Positions 12,591 to 21,919 of a DNA stretch of 64,000 nt are shown here, piece by piece. The notes under the pieces were generated by a model. The model was not told the origin of the DNA, ran no database searches, and saw only the letters and a program-made list of their open reading frames with translations. The stretch is taken from positions 2,170,001-2,234,000 of the forward strand of contig NZ_CP053748.1 in assembly GCF_024400215.1 (NCBI RefSeq). The letters are read 5' to 3'. How positions within the stretch are numbered: the stretch's first letter is position 1; each line of letters opens with the position of its first letter. The translations under genes were made by a program, and so were the position numbers. The DNA comes from Massilia sp. erpn. Lineage in GTDB: Bacteria; Pseudomonadota; Gammaproteobacteria; Burkholderiales; Burkholderiaceae_D.

Positions 12591-12712
12591 AAATATCCTC
12601 AGTTAAAAGTTAAACGTTAATTCTTTTGCATCGCCTAGCGCGATGCGCCTGCTGCTTGCCTTGGCGGCGGAAACCCAGCAGTGTAATGGCAAATCTTTAG
12701 CCCCGGCCAGCA

Positions 12713-14122
12713 TCAGCCTTTGAGGGTTTGTTCCAGGACGTGCAGCTCGTGGTTGCACTCCGGGTTCTTGGTGCGGTCCAGCGCGATCTTGCGCACCGCA
12801 TGCAGCACGGTGGTGTGATCGCGGCCGCCAAACAGCTCGCCGATTTCGGGCAGGCTCTTTTGCGTCAGTTCCTTGGCCAGATACATGGCGATCTGGCGCG
12901 GACGCGCAATATTGGCGGGGCGGCGCTTGGAATACATATCCGCCACCTTGATGTTGAAGAAGTCCGCCACCGTCTTCTGGATGTTTTCCACCGAGATCTG
13001 GCGGTTCTGCACCGACAGCAGATCCTTCAGCGCTTCCTTCACGATGTCGATGCTGATGTCCTTGCCGTGGAAGCGCGAGTAGGCCAGGATCTTGCGCAGC
13101 GCGCCTTCCAGCTCGCGCACGTTCGAGCGCAGGTGCTTGGCGACGAAGAAGGCCACGTCGTCGGACAGCGTGACGCCTTCCGACTTGGCTTTTTTCAGCA
13201 GGATCGCCACCCGCATTTCCAGCTCCGGCGGCTCGATCGCCACCGTCAGGCCGGAGTCGAAGCGCGAGATCAGGCGGTCGTCCATGCCGGTGATCTCTTT
13301 GGGATAGGTGTCGCTGGTGATGATGATCTGCTTCTTGGCCGCGATCAGCGCTTCGAAAGCATAGAAGAACTCTTCCTGCGTGCGGCTTTTGCCGCCGAAG
13401 AACTGGATATCGTCGATCAGCAGCATGTCCAGCGAGTGGTAGTAATGCTTGAAGTCGTCGAAGCCCTTGCGCTGGTAAGCGGTCACTACGTCGCGCACAT
13501 ACTGCTCGGCGTGGATGTAGCGGATGCGCGAACCTGGCTGGTCGGCCATCACCTGGTTGCCGATGGCGTGGATCAAGTGGGTCTTGCCCAGACCGACGCC
13601 GCCATAGAAGAACAGTGGGTTGTAGGACACGCCCGGATTGTTCGCCACCTGGATCGCGGCGGCGCGCGCCAGCTGGTTGGCCTTACCGGTCACGAAGCTG
13701 TCGAAGGTCAGGTCGGTATTGATGCGGCTTTGCTCGCGCCCGCGCGCATTGGCGAATTCCGGCGTCGACACAATGGCCGCAGCGGCTGGCAGTTCGGCGC
13801 TGCGCGCCGTGTCGGCGGCGTGGTTGACGGGCGCGGCGCTGCTGCTGGCGGTCGGTGCGGCCGGCTTTTTCGCGGCATTCAGGCGCGGGTCGAGCACGAA
13901 CAGCACTTCGATCGGCTCTTCCCAGTATTGCGCTGCCAAGGCCGTGATGCGGCTGGCGAATTGCGTCTTCACCCAATCCAGCTTGAAGCGGTTGGGGGCG
14001 GCAATACGCAGCTTGCCCTCCTCGTAATCGAGGGGGATCAGCGGCTTAATCCAGGCACTGAATTGTTGCGGCGTCAGCTCCAGTTCCAACTGTGCGGAAC
14101 AGGTCTGCCAAAAATTTTCCAT
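12713..14122 (-). CDS. dnaA: Chromosomal replication initiator protein DnaA
   Basis: DnaA binds DnaA boxes at oriC and opens the duplex. The protein has 469 residues. Domain I is N-terminal ([20 protein letters not shown]), followed by an Ala/Pro-rich linker (about 90-130). The AAA+ domain has Walker [17 protein letters not shown] and Walker [10 protein letters not shown]. Domain IV carries the DNA-binding signature [14 protein letters not shown] near the C-terminus. It is transcribed leftward, away from the candidate oriC, and the single perfect DnaA box lies about 90 bp upstream of its start, which would allow autoregulation. Confidence 0.98.
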   Translation of the reverse strand: MENFWQTCSAQLELELTPQQFSAWIKPLIPLDYEEGKLRIAAPNRFKLDWVKTQFASRITALAAQYWEEPIEVLFVLDPRLNAAKKPAAPTASSSAAPVNHAADTARSAELPAAAAIVSTPEFANARGREQSRINTDLTFDSFVTGKANQLARAAAIQVANNPGVSYNPLFFYGGVGLGKTHLIHAIGNQVMADQPGSRIRYIHAEQYVRDVVTAYQRKGFDDFKHYYHSLDMLLIDDIQFFGGKSRTQEEFFYAFEALIAAKKQIIITSDTYPKEITGMDDRLISRFDSGLTVAIEPPELEMRVAILLKKAKSEGVTLSDDVAFFVAKHLRSNVRELEGALRKILAYSRFHGKDISIDIVKEALKDLLSVQNRQISVENIQKTVADFFNIKVADMYSKRRPANIARPRQIAMYLAKELTQKSLPEIGELFGGRDHTTVLHAVRKIALDRTKNPECNHELHVLEQTLKG

Positions 14123-14212
14123 GAATCTTCTATCTGAAAAGCTGTGGGAGGGCGCCGGGAGTGAACTCTAAACGCCACACGTAACACGCTATTCTACCCC
14201 CGAAGTTCGAAG

Positions 14213-14221
14213 TTATCCACA
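14213..14221 (+). promoter_or_regulatory. DnaA box (perfect TTATCCACA)
   Basis: The nonamer TTATCCACA matches the consensus exactly. It lies 91 bp upstream of the dnaA start and close to a TAGAAT hexamer on the minus strand that could serve as a dnaA -10 element. It could therefore act both in origin recognition and in dnaA autoregulation; that role is inferred. Confidence 0.8.
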
Positions 14222-14284
14222 GGCATCACGCGAAAAATGTGCAAAAATCGGCGGCCCGCGGGGGAGGCCGGGCATGCTTCGAGG

Positions 14285-14313
14285 TTGACAAGCGGTGTCG
14301 AAATGCTGATAAT
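14285..14313 (+). promoter_or_regulatory. Sigma-70 promoter for rpmH
   Basis: A perfect -35 TTGACA (14285-14290) and a -10 GATAAT (14308-14313) are separated by 17 bp, nearly the ideal sigma-70 promoter. The predicted transcript starts near 14320 and has a leader of about 175 nt before rpmH. Confidence 0.8.
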
Positions 14314-14496
14314 TCAGGGTTCCCCGCCCGTACTCCGTGTTTTTTCAGTTTACGACCAGCGCGGATTAAGCGGGCGATGAGATTGGCCAGCTTGTGCCGG
14401 TATGTTGGCATGGGTGCGCGAAATGTCATTGGCACCAATAACTGACGGGACGTCAGACCCGATTTTGCATTTTTTTGCTTCTTTAGCGAGACCAAC

Positions 14497-14631
14497 ATGA
14501 AACGTACTTACCAACCTTCCGTTGTGCGTCGTAAGCGCACCCACGGCTTCCGCGCTCGTATGGCTACCCGTGGCGGCCGTCAAGTTCTGAACGCACGCCG
14601 TGGCAAAGGCCGCAAGCGTCTGGCTGTATAA
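14497..14631 (+). CDS. rpmH: 50S ribosomal protein L34
   Basis: L34 is a very small, highly basic protein of the large ribosomal subunit. The frame encodes 44 residues starting [18 protein letters not shown] and ending GKGRKRLAV, a textbook L34. It heads the rpmH-rnpA-yidD-yidC-mnmE series and is preceded by a strong promoter at 14285-14313. Confidence 0.98.
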   Translation: MKRTYQPSVVRRKRTHGFRARMATRGGRQVLNARRGKGRKRLAV

Positions 14632-14639
14632 GCCACAGC

Positions 14640-15062
14640 TTGCAAGCTGATCGCGTGGACAGCTGTACAAACGGCTCGACAGGCGAAGGTTCCCACGACT
14701 TCGCGCGCGCTCGGCGCATCATTAAAACGGATGAATTTTCATCCGTTTTTCGTTTGCGCCCGGCCCAGAAAAGCGCGCATTTCGTGCTCTATACCCGCCA
14801 GAATCAGCTGCCACATGCGCGGCTGGGCATCGTCGTTGCCAAACGCTTTGCGCCGCGCGCGGTCACGCGCAACACCATCAAGCGCGTGACCCGCGAATTA
14901 TTCCGCGTTACCGGACTGCCGCCCATCGACTGTGTCGTGCGACTGGCGAAACCGGTCAACCGCAAGGATGGTCCGGCCACCACGGCCAAACTGAAGCTGG
15001 AATTGCGCCAGGAGCTGACGCGCCTGTTCGCCTCCCAGACCAAGAACCGTCCTGCGCGATGA
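14640..15062 (+). CDS. rnpA: Ribonuclease P protein component
   Basis: RnpA is the protein cofactor of RNase P, which matures tRNA 5' ends. The family signature [13 protein letters not shown] is clear, and upstream lies the typical segment [15 protein letters not shown]. The start is uncertain: there is no ATG in frame, and candidates are TTG at 14640 (140 residues) and GTG at 14655 (135 residues), so coordinates give the longest form. It begins 8 nt after the rpmH stop. The stop overlaps the yidD start by 4 bp (ATGA), which suggests translational coupling. Confidence 0.93.
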   Translation: MQADRVDSCTNGSTGEGSHDFARARRIIKTDEFSSVFRLRPAQKSAHFVLYTRQNQLPHARLGIVVAKRFAPRAVTRNTIKRVTRELFRVTGLPPIDCVVRLAKPVNRKDGPATTAKLKLELRQELTRLFASQTKNRPAR

Positions 15063-15319
15063 AAACGCTGCTCTCCTTCCTGCTGCGCGCCTATCAGCTG
15101 ACCATCAGTCCCATGCTGGGGCCGCGCTGCCGTTTTTACCCAAGCTGCTCGAACTATGCGCTCGAAGCGCTGCGCGTGCACGGCGCGGGAAAAGGGAGCT
15201 GGCTGGCATTTCGGCGTGTATGCCGCTGCCATCCATGGAATAATGGCGGGCTTGATCCGGTTCCGCCGGCATCAGACAAGGATTCCCAAACAACCGCTTG
15301 CGGTTGCAACCACTCTTGA
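15059..15319 (+). CDS. yidD: Membrane protein insertion efficiency factor YidD
   Basis: YidD is a small membrane-associated protein that assists YidC-mediated insertion. The 86 residues include the family pattern [20 protein letters not shown], with conserved cysteines, followed by [14 protein letters not shown] and a CRCHPW motif. It sits between rnpA, which it overlaps by 4 bp, and yidC, the standard arrangement. Confidence 0.95.
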   Translation: MKTLLSFLLRAYQLTISPMLGPRCRFYPSCSNYALEALRVHGAGKGSWLAFRRVCRCHPWNNGGLDPVPPASDKDSQTTACGCNHS

Positions 15320-15330
15320 TACTTACCGTA

Positions 15331-17067
15331 ATGGATATCAATAAACGTACCATCCTGTGGATCGTATTCTCCGTATCGCTCGTCTTCCTGTGGAACGAGT
15401 GGATGATCTCCACCGGCAAGCCATCCATGTTCGCACCGGCGCCGACCCAGACCGCGAAAGCGCCTGCGGCCAAGGCGGCCGGCCTGCCTGCGCCGAGCGC
15501 CAGCGCGACCGCCGCCACGCCAGGCGCCGCCGCCGTTGACGGCGCCGCGCCGTTCAAGAGCGAAATCATCACCATCACCACCGACGTGATGAAGGTCGAT
15601 GTCGACACCCTGGGCGGCCAGATCAAGCGTCTGGAACTGCTGAACTACAAAGCGGCCGGCAATCCGGGCTGGTTCGGCGGCTGCTTCGGCCTGTCCGAAG
15701 CCTGCAAGAGCAATCTGGATGCGCGCGCCAACGAAGTGCTGTTCCAGCAGAACGGCAACAAGACTTATCTGGGCCAGACCGGCCTGGTAGGCGCGCCTGG
15801 CCTGCCTAACCATAACACCGGCTTCGTCGCCAAGCCTGGCGTGCGCACGCTGGACAACGGCAATCAGGTCCAGCTGGTGCTGGAAGCGGAGCAGGGCGGC
15901 GTCAAACTGACCAAGACCCTGACCTTCAAGCGCGGCGACTATGTGGTCGATGTGCGCCATGACGTGACCAATACCGGCGCGGCCCCGCTGACGCCTGAGC
16001 TGTACCTGCAGCTGGTCCACGACGGCAACAAGCCGCCAGAGTCCTCCTGGTTCAACAGCAGCTTCACCGGCCCGACCCTGTACACCGACGCCGACAAGTA
16101 CAAGAAGCTGAGCTTCGAGAAGATCGAGAAGGAAGACAAGACCCAGAAGGAAAATCCGGGCAAGCCTTTCACGCCGGATCATCCGACCAAGGCAGACAGC
16201 GGCTGGGTCGCCATCTCGCAGCACTTCTTCGTGTCCGCCTTCGTGCCGCAAGCGAAAGCCGCGCGCGACATCTTCACCAAGAAAGTGGACACCAATCTGT
16301 ACGCCATCGGCGTGGTGCAGCCGCTGGGCAGCTTGGCGCCTGGCGCCACCGTCTCCAACACGGCCCAGCTCTACTCCGGTCCGCAGAACGAAAAAGCGCT
16401 GGAAAAAGTCTCGCCTGGCCTGGAGCTGGTGAAGGACTACGGCATGCTGACCATCATCGCCAAGCCGATGTACTGGGTGATGGAACATCTGCACAGCGCA
16501 CTGGGTAACTGGGGCTGGACGATCATCGCCTTCACCATCCTGATCAAGCTGGTCTTCTTCCCGCTGTCCGCCGCCAGCTACCGCAGCATGGCCAAGATGA
16601 AGGTGGTGACGCCGAAGATGACGGAAATCCGCGAACGCTACAAAGGCGATCCGCAGAAGATGAACCAGGCCATGATGGAGCTGTACAAAACCGAGAAGAT
16701 CAATCCTCTCGGCGGCTGCCTGCCTATCCTGGTGCAGATGCCGGTCTTCATCGCCCTGTACTGGGTGCTGAACGCCTCGGTCGAAATGCGCGGCGCGCCA
16801 TGGGTGGGCTGGATCACCGACCTGACCCAGCACGATCCATGGGCGATTCTGCCGGTGCTGTACGCGATTTCCATGTTCATCACCACCAAATTGAACCCGC
16901 AGCCGGCCGATCCGGTGCAGGCCAAGATGATGCTGTTCATGCCGCTGGCCTTCTCGCTGATGTTCTTCTTCTTCCCGTCCGGCCTGGTGCTGTACTGGGT
17001 TGTGAACAACGTCCTGTCGATCGCCCAGCAATGGGTCATCACCCGCAAATACGGCGCCGCCAAGTAA
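15331..17067 (+). CDS. yidC: Membrane protein insertase YidC
   Basis: YidC inserts and folds inner-membrane proteins alone or with SecYEG. The start is set at ATG 15331 (MDINKRTILWIVFSVSL); an upstream in-frame TTG at 15298 would overlap yidD. The product is 578 residues. It has an N-terminal transmembrane segment (about 6-24), an Ala/Pro-rich stretch (about 34-70), a large periplasmic P1 beta domain to about residue 360, and the conserved C-terminal insertase core with motifs GGCLPILVQMPVFIALYWVL and FPSGLVLYWVVNN. The terminator follows 20 nt after the stop. Confidence 0.97.
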   Translation: MDINKRTILWIVFSVSLVFLWNEWMISTGKPSMFAPAPTQTAKAPAAKAAGLPAPSASATAATPGAAAVDGAAPFKSEIITITTDVMKVDVDTLGGQIKRLELLNYKAAGNPGWFGGCFGLSEACKSNLDARANEVLFQQNGNKTYLGQTGLVGAPGLPNHNTGFVAKPGVRTLDNGNQVQLVLEAEQGGVKLTKTLTFKRGDYVVDVRHDVTNTGAAPLTPELYLQLVHDGNKPPESSWFNSSFTGPTLYTDADKYKKLSFEKIEKEDKTQKENPGKPFTPDHPTKADSGWVAISQHFFVSAFVPQAKAARDIFTKKVDTNLYAIGVVQPLGSLAPGATVSNTAQLYSGPQNEKALEKVSPGLELVKDYGMLTIIAKPMYWVMEHLHSALGNWGWTIIAFTILIKLVFFPLSAASYRSMAKMKVVTPKMTEIRERYKGDPQKMNQAMMELYKTEKINPLGGCLPILVQMPVFIALYWVLNASVEMRGAPWVGWITDLTQHDPWAILPVLYAISMFITTKLNPQPADPVQAKMMLFMPLAFSLMFFFFPSGLVLYWVVNNVLSIAQQWVITRKYGAAK

Positions 17068-17086
17068 GCCTGGCAGCGTGTTGCAG

Positions 17087-17116
17087 AAAAACCCGTGCCA
17101 GGCACGGGTTTTTTTT
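17087..17116 (+). terminator. Rho-independent terminator after yidC
   Basis: The arms CCCGTG (17092-17097) and CACGGG (17103-17108) pair across a 5-nt loop and are flanked by an A-run before and eight Ts after. It ends 19 bp before mnmE, so mnmE may depend on readthrough or an overlapping promoter. Confidence 0.88.
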
Positions 17117-17134
17117 ATCATCTAGAATTCCGCT

Positions 17135-18514
17135 ATGAATCTCGACACTTCCCCCATCGCGGCAATCGCCACGGCCCCCGGACGCGGCGGCATCGGCGTG
17201 GTACGCGCCTCCGGCAAAAACCTCAACGGCCTGGCGCAAGCCCTGTTCGGCGCCACGGCCCTGCAGCCGCGCCATGCCACCTACATCCCCTTCAAGAACG
17301 TCGACGGCAGCATCATCGACCAGGGCATCGCCATTTACTTCAAGGGACCGCATTCCTATACCGGCGAAGACGTGCTGGAATTGCAAGGCCACGGCGGCCC
17401 GGTCGTGCTGCAGATGCTGTTGGCGCGCGTGCTGGAAGCGGGCCAGGAATACGGCCTGCGCCTGGCCGAGCCGGGCGAATTCACGCGCCGGGCTTATATG
17501 AACGACAAGCTTGACCTGGCCCAGGCCGAGGCGGTGGCCGATCTGATCGACGCCTCCACCGAAGCGGCGGCCAAGTCGGCCTCGCAATCGCTGTCCGGCG
17601 CTTTCTCGCAGACCATCCACGCCCTGGTGGAGCGCGTCACCCACCTGCGCATGCTGGTGGAAGCCACGCTCGACTTCCCGGAAGAGGAAATCGACTTTCT
17701 CGAAAAATCCGACGCGCGCGGCCAGCTTAAAGGCATTGTGGAAGCGCTCGACCATGTGTTCCGTCAGGCCTCACAAGGCGCGCTGCTGCGCGAAGGCTTG
17801 AACGTGGTGCTGGTCGGCCAGCCGAATGTGGGCAAGTCCTCGCTGCTGAACGCCCTGGCCGGCGCCGACGTCGCCATCGTCACGCCGATCGCCGGCACTA
17901 CGCGCGACAAGGTCAGCGAAACCATCCAGATCGAAGGCATCCCGCTCAACATCATCGACACCGCCGGCATCCGCAGCCATGACGAAGCGGTGGACGTGGT
18001 CGAGCGCATCGGCATCGAGCGCACCTGGGGCGAGGTGGGCAAGGCCGACGTCATCCTGCACCTGCTAGACGCCGACCACGGCCCGACCCGCGCCGACGAA
18101 GCCATGGTCGAAGCCTTCCCGCCTGGCGTGCCGGTGCTGCGCGTATGGAACAAGATCGACCTGTCCGGCCACAAGCCGGCGGTGGATGAGATGTCTGACG
18201 CCACCCATGTGTATTTGTCGGCCAACGAGAAGCTCGGCATCGACCTGCTGCGCGCCGAGCTGCTGCGCATCGCCGGCTGGCAGCAGACCGGCGAATCGCT
18301 CTACCTGGCGCGCGAACGCCACCTGATCGCCCTGCGCTCCGCGTCGCGCCACCTGGACCTGGCAGGCCAGCATGCCGCCCAGACCGACCAGTCGCTCGAC
18401 CTCTTCGCCGAGGAATTGCGCCTGGCCCAGGTCCAGCTCTCCAGCATCACCGGCGCCTTCTCTTCCGACGACCTGCTGGGCGTGATCTTCAGCCGCTTCT
18501 GCATCGGCAAATAA
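17135..18514 (+). CDS. mnmE: tRNA modification GTPase MnmE
   Basis: MnmE, with MnmG, builds the 5-carboxymethylaminomethyl group on wobble uridine 34 of certain tRNAs. The 459 residues show the N-terminal tetrahydrofolate-binding domain ([20 protein letters not shown]), the inserted G domain with P-loop [14 protein letters not shown], switch region GTTRDK and DTAGIR, and NKID. The C-terminal CIGK motif includes the invariant Cys. It is convergent with the minus-strand biosynthetic operon, with only 6 bp between stops. Confidence 0.97.
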   Translation: MNLDTSPIAAIATAPGRGGIGVVRASGKNLNGLAQALFGATALQPRHATYIPFKNVDGSIIDQGIAIYFKGPHSYTGEDVLELQGHGGPVVLQMLLARVLEAGQEYGLRLAEPGEFTRRAYMNDKLDLAQAEAVADLIDASTEAAAKSASQSLSGAFSQTIHALVERVTHLRMLVEATLDFPEEEIDFLEKSDARGQLKGIVEALDHVFRQASQGALLREGLNVVLVGQPNVGKSSLLNALAGADVAIVTPIAGTTRDKVSETIQIEGIPLNIIDTAGIRSHDEAVDVVERIGIERTWGEVGKADVILHLLDADHGPTRADEAMVEAFPPGVPVLRVWNKIDLSGHKPAVDEMSDATHVYLSANEKLGIDLLRAELLRIAGWQQTGESLYLARERHLIALRSASRHLDLAGQHAAQTDQSLDLFAEELRLAQVQLSSITGAFSSDDLLGVIFSRFCIGK

Positions 18515-18520
18515 GCCCCG

Positions 18521-19705
18521 TCAAATCAGGGCTTGCTGGATTTGCTCCTCGCTGGCCAGGCCCATGGCCAGGGCGGCATGGACCTGGTACACGGACTGGC
18601 TGGTAAAGGTGGCGTGGGTCAGTCCGGCATTGGCGTCGCGCCAGAAGCGGTGCAGCGGCGAGCTGGTATGCAGGGCACTGCCGCCGCAACGGCAGAACAC
18701 CTCGTTCACCGCGCGTACCGCGCGTCCTGCGCCGCGCACCTGCTCGGCGCGGTTGGCGGCGCGCCGCGCCAGCGATACCTCGGCGCCCTCGGCCACCAGC
18801 GCGTAGGTGGCGGCTACATTGCTCAGCATCGCCGCCTGGGCTGCGTGCACTTCGCTGGCCGCTTCGCCCAGTACCGTCAGCATGAACGGTTCCGGCGCGG
18901 CCTTCGTCTGCAGGATGCGTTCGCGGACTTGCCGCCGTGCCGTTTCCAGCAAGCCCTGGCACATGCCTAGCACTGCCGCCGTGATCGCGTTCGGGAACAG
19001 CGATGACCATGGCATGTGATACAGCGTGCCGCTGCGCCGGCAAGCGGCGGCGGCTTCGCCCGACATCACGGCCGCTGTCAGAAGGCAGCGGTAGGCGGGG
19101 ATAAACGCACCACTCACCTTGACGTCCTTGCTGCCGGTGCCTTGCAGGCCCACCACATTCCACGTGTCCTCGATGATCTCGTAATCGGCGCGCGGCAGCA
19201 TCACGTGCATGCCCTGGCGCGGCTGCGCCGGTTTGCCATGTGCGTCGCCCAGTACAGCGCCCAGCACCAGCCACTGGCAATGGTCGGTGCCGGAGGAGAA
19301 GGTCCAGCGCCCGTTCAGCAGATAGCCGCCGGACACCGGCGTCGCCACGCCCATCGGCGAATACGGCGAGGCGATCCAGTTGTCGGGATGCTCACCCCAT
19401 ATCTCCCGCAGCAGCCGGTCGTCGTTCAGGCTCGCTTCCCAGTTATGCACGCCGACCACCCCGGCGATCCAGCCCGCGCTCGGATTGTGCGCCGCGATCG
19501 CCATCACCGCCTGCAGAAAATCGTTGGGATGCGCTTCCAGACCGCCGAAAGCGCGCGGCTGCAGCATGCGGATGACATTCGATTCCTTCAGCAGCGCCAC
19601 CGTGCTGGCCGGCAGCTTGCCCAATTGGTCCGCTTCCGCTGCTTGTTCTTGCAGCAGCGTCAGCATGTCTTCGTCCAGATTCAGCACGTGGGCCATCCTT
19701 GACAT
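18521..19705 (-). CDS. Acyl-CoA dehydrogenase-fold flavin monooxygenase/dehydrogenase
   Basis: The 394-residue protein has the acyl-CoA dehydrogenase fold: an N-terminal helical domain, a middle beta domain with WTFSSGTDHCQWLVLGAV and NVVGLQGTGSKDV, and a helical C-terminus. The pattern TFSSG...GLxGTGSKDV is typical of group D flavin hydroxylases (HsaA/HpaB-like) that use reduced flavin to hydroxylate aromatic substrates, rather than of true fatty acyl-CoA dehydrogenases. No partner flavin reductase is visible. It is the last gene of the nine-gene operon, 18 nt after the cytochrome b561 gene, so a tailoring hydroxylation is inferred. The substrate is unknown. Confidence 0.75.
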   Translation of the reverse strand: MSRMAHVLNLDEDMLTLLQEQAAEADQLGKLPASTVALLKESNVIRMLQPRAFGGLEAHPNDFLQAVMAIAAHNPSAGWIAGVVGVHNWEASLNDDRLLREIWGEHPDNWIASPYSPMGVATPVSGGYLLNGRWTFSSGTDHCQWLVLGAVLGDAHGKPAQPRQGMHVMLPRADYEIIEDTWNVVGLQGTGSKDVKVSGAFIPAYRCLLTAAVMSGEAAAACRRSGTLYHMPWSSLFPNAITAAVLGMCQGLLETARRQVRERILQTKAAPEPFMLTVLGEAASEVHAAQAAMLSNVAATYALVAEGAEVSLARRAANRAEQVRGAGRAVRAVNEVFCRCGGSALHTSSPLHRFWRDANAGLTHATFTSQSVYQVHAALAMGLASEEQIQQALI

Positions 19706-19723
19706 GGTTGCGGGAGAGGGCGC

Positions 19724-20281
19724 TTACTCGGCGCGGCGGCCCAGCATGCGCGACAGGGTATGGTCCTTGTCCAGGATATGGTGTTTGAGCGCGCCGGCGA
19801 CGTGCAGCGCGATCAGGGCCAGCAGCAGATAGCCCAGGTAGCCGTGCAGGGCTTGGCCCAGGTCGGACCAGGCGGCATTGAGAGGAATCGCCTGGCCGGG
19901 TTTATCCGGCGCGTAATTGGCGGGGAAGATTTCCCAGCCGAAGATGCCAAAGCCATGCCCGCTGGCGCCGGAGAACAGCATGCCGGTCAGCGGCATGGCC
20001 AGGGTTCCCAGCAACAGCAGCCAATGCACGGTTTTGGCGGCCAGGTGTTCGAAGCGGGAAAATTCGCGCACCGGCTTGGGCAGACCGTTGACGATGCGCC
20101 ATGCCACACGCGCGATGATTAGCGTGAAGATCAGCAGGCCGATCGATTTATGGATGTGGTACAGCGGCCAGGCTTCGGTCTGCACCATATAAATGCCCAC
20201 GCCACATAGGGTCAGGATGCTCAGGGCCACCAGCCAGTGCAGGGCGACGGTCAGGCCGCTGAGTTTTTTTTCGGTATCCAT
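19724..20281 (-). CDS. Cytochrome b561 family protein
   Basis: The 185-residue integral membrane protein has four predicted transmembrane helices. Histidines suited to bind b-type haem occur in ALHWL (about 15), YHIHKS (about 42-44), VHWLLLLG (about 86) and LIALHVAG near the end. Proteins of this CybB/YodB type transfer electrons between quinol and a partner, such as superoxide or a redox enzyme. Its place inside the biosynthetic operon, 33 nt from the PCP-C gene and 18 nt from the flavin enzyme, suggests it may supply or remove electrons for a tailoring step, but it could be an unrelated passenger. Confidence 0.85.
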   Translation of the reverse strand: MDTEKKLSGLTVALHWLVALSILTLCGVGIYMVQTEAWPLYHIHKSIGLLIFTLIIARVAWRIVNGLPKPVREFSRFEHLAAKTVHWLLLLGTLAMPLTGMLFSGASGHGFGIFGWEIFPANYAPDKPGQAIPLNAAWSDLGQALHGYLGYLLLALIALHVAGALKHHILDKDHTLSRMLGRRAE

Positions 20282-20314
20282 ACTTTTCTCCTTGTTATCG
20301 CAAAAACGCCGCCC

Positions 20315-21901
20315 TCAGGACAGCAAAATAGTTTCCAACTGCGAGACGACGCTATCGAGCAAGGCTTCGATGGTGCGCGGCGAGTACATGCAGGGGCTGA
20401 AGCCCATGGTCAGTTTTAGTTCCTGTCCCGCTAGCAGGACGTTCATGAACGGCTTGATCCCGGGGCTGAACCATTTTTCACCCTCGCCGCAAGGCTCGCT
20501 GGCGCGCTCGAAAATGAATTCTTCCGTGCTGGCGCCGGCAAAGGGGATGAAGTTGAAACCGAGATGGTATAGCGGCAGCCTGGCCATGGCTTCGCGCACG
20601 GCCGCATCCTGGTTCATGTATTTTAGGCAGGTCAGCGACAGCGCATCGTCCTGTACCGCCTTGGCCTGGCGCGCGATGGATTCCACCAGCGCGATGCCTT
20701 GCAACTGCTCGGGATTGCGCAGGTACAGGGTGGCGTAATTGATCATCCAGCCTACGGTCTGCAGGACATTGGCCTCGGGGATGCTCTGGTAAATGCGGCC
20801 GTTGTGCACCATTGCCAGCGCCAGGATCCCGCTGCCCGACCAGGTGTGGAAGGCCTGCTGCAGCGCCGCCATCACCACGTAGCTGGGATCGACTGCCTGC
20901 AGGCGCTGCAGCTCGAGCAGACGGACGGTGGCTGCGCTGCTCAGCGAGCGGGAAGCAAAGCCCAGCGCTGCCATGGCGCCGTCGGCCTTGGGCAGACTGG
21001 CTGGATCGGGATCGGCGGGCAGCAGACGGTAGCCGTCCCAGTCCTGCGACTGCCAGTACGCGTAATGCGCCAGCGCCGGCCCCTGGGCATAGTTGTGCAG
21101 CAGCCTGGCCCAGTCGCCCACGCGGCGGCCGGCGGCGCTCAGGCGCAGCGGCTGGCCGGCGCGCAGCGCGCGGTAGGCGGTGGCGAAATCGCTGAAGAGA
21201 ATTTTTTCCGAGATATTGTCGATCAGGATATGGTGCAGCAGCACGAACAGGCGCGCGCCGCGTTCGCCGCCGAGATCGAAGTAGACGGCGCTGAAGGTCC
21301 GCTCTTCGACGCGGATGCTGGCCTGGTAGCCGTTGCAGATGCGGTTGATTTCCGCCGCCAGCAGATGGTCCGGTGTCGCGCGCAAATCCTCCTCATGCCA
21401 CCAGGGCGCCATGCTGTCGGGCGCCTGCAGATGCTGTTGCCACTGGCCGGCGGCATCGCGGCGCAGCAGGATGCGCAGGCCATCGTGCTGGCGCAGCACG
21501 GCGTCGATGGCGGCGCGCACGTGTCGCGGCGGGTCTTGCGCCGTCAGCCGGTACAAGTGGCCGACGTTGTAGTGATTGACGTCGATACGCTCGAACAGCC
21601 AGTAATGCACCGGCAGCAGCGGGAAGGTGTCCGCCTCCGGTGCAGCGGTGATGGCGGCGGGCGCCTCGTCCTGGCCGGCAGCCTGCTGCTGGCGCACACA
21701 TTGCTCCAGCCGCGCCAGCGTGGGTTCGTCAATGAAGTCGTCGACGGCGATTTCGATCTGGTAGGCATTACCCACATGGAGCAGCATGGCGATCAGCTGG
21801 ATGGAGGAGCCGCCGATGTCGGTAAAGCTGGCGCCAGTGGGAATCTCGTCCAGATCCAGCACCTTGCGCCAGATGGCGCGTAAATTCTCTTGTAGGTCCA
21901 C
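20315..21901 (-). CDS. NRPS-like PCP-condensation didomain protein
   Basis: The 528-residue protein begins with a carrier domain (about 1-75) bearing the phosphopantetheine site IGGSSIQ with Ser33. It continues with a condensation domain (about 90-528) containing an intact HHxxxD motif, HHILID, at 223-228. There is no adenylation, thioesterase or other NRPS domain. Condensation domains join an acyl or aminoacyl group on one carrier to a nucleophile. Here it may transfer a chain from the separate ACP, or release it onto a free amine or alcohol. It lies between the MATE exporter (18 nt) and the cytochrome b561 gene (33 nt). The substrate and the loading enzyme for its carrier are not evident. 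Confidence 0.85.
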   Translation of the reverse strand: MDLQENLRAIWRKVLDLDEIPTGASFTDIGGSSIQLIAMLLHVGNAYQIEIAVDDFIDEPTLARLEQCVRQQQAAGQDEAPAAITAAPEADTFPLLPVHYWLFERIDVNHYNVGHLYRLTAQDPPRHVRAAIDAVLRQHDGLRILLRRDAAGQWQQHLQAPDSMAPWWHEEDLRATPDHLLAAEINRICNGYQASIRVEERTFSAVYFDLGGERGARLFVLLHHILIDNISEKILFSDFATAYRALRAGQPLRLSAAGRRVGDWARLLHNYAQGPALAHYAYWQSQDWDGYRLLPADPDPASLPKADGAMAALGFASRSLSSAATVRLLELQRLQAVDPSYVVMAALQQAFHTWSGSGILALAMVHNGRIYQSIPEANVLQTVGWMINYATLYLRNPEQLQGIALVESIARQAKAVQDDALSLTCLKYMNQDAAVREAMARLPLYHLGFNFIPFAGASTEEFIFERASEPCGEGEKWFSPGIKPFMNVLLAGQELKLTMGFSPCMYSPRTIEALLDSVVSQLETILLS

Positions 21902-21919
21902 GTGTTCTCCTGTTCAGAT

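Larger units (their letters stand above)
14123..14496. other. Candidate oriC / dnaA-rpmH intergenic region
   Basis: This 374-bp gap separates divergent dnaA and rpmH, the usual place of the origin in beta-proteobacteria. It holds one perfect DnaA box (14213-14221), a strong rpmH promoter (14285-14313) and an AT-rich patch at 14461-14482. I found no cluster of perfect DnaA boxes, so the origin assignment rests mainly on gene order. Confidence 0.6.

Noticed and set aside
15154..17121. Long minus-strand open frame opposite yidD-yidC
   Set aside because: It lies antisense to two confirmed genes and has no recognisable motifs.
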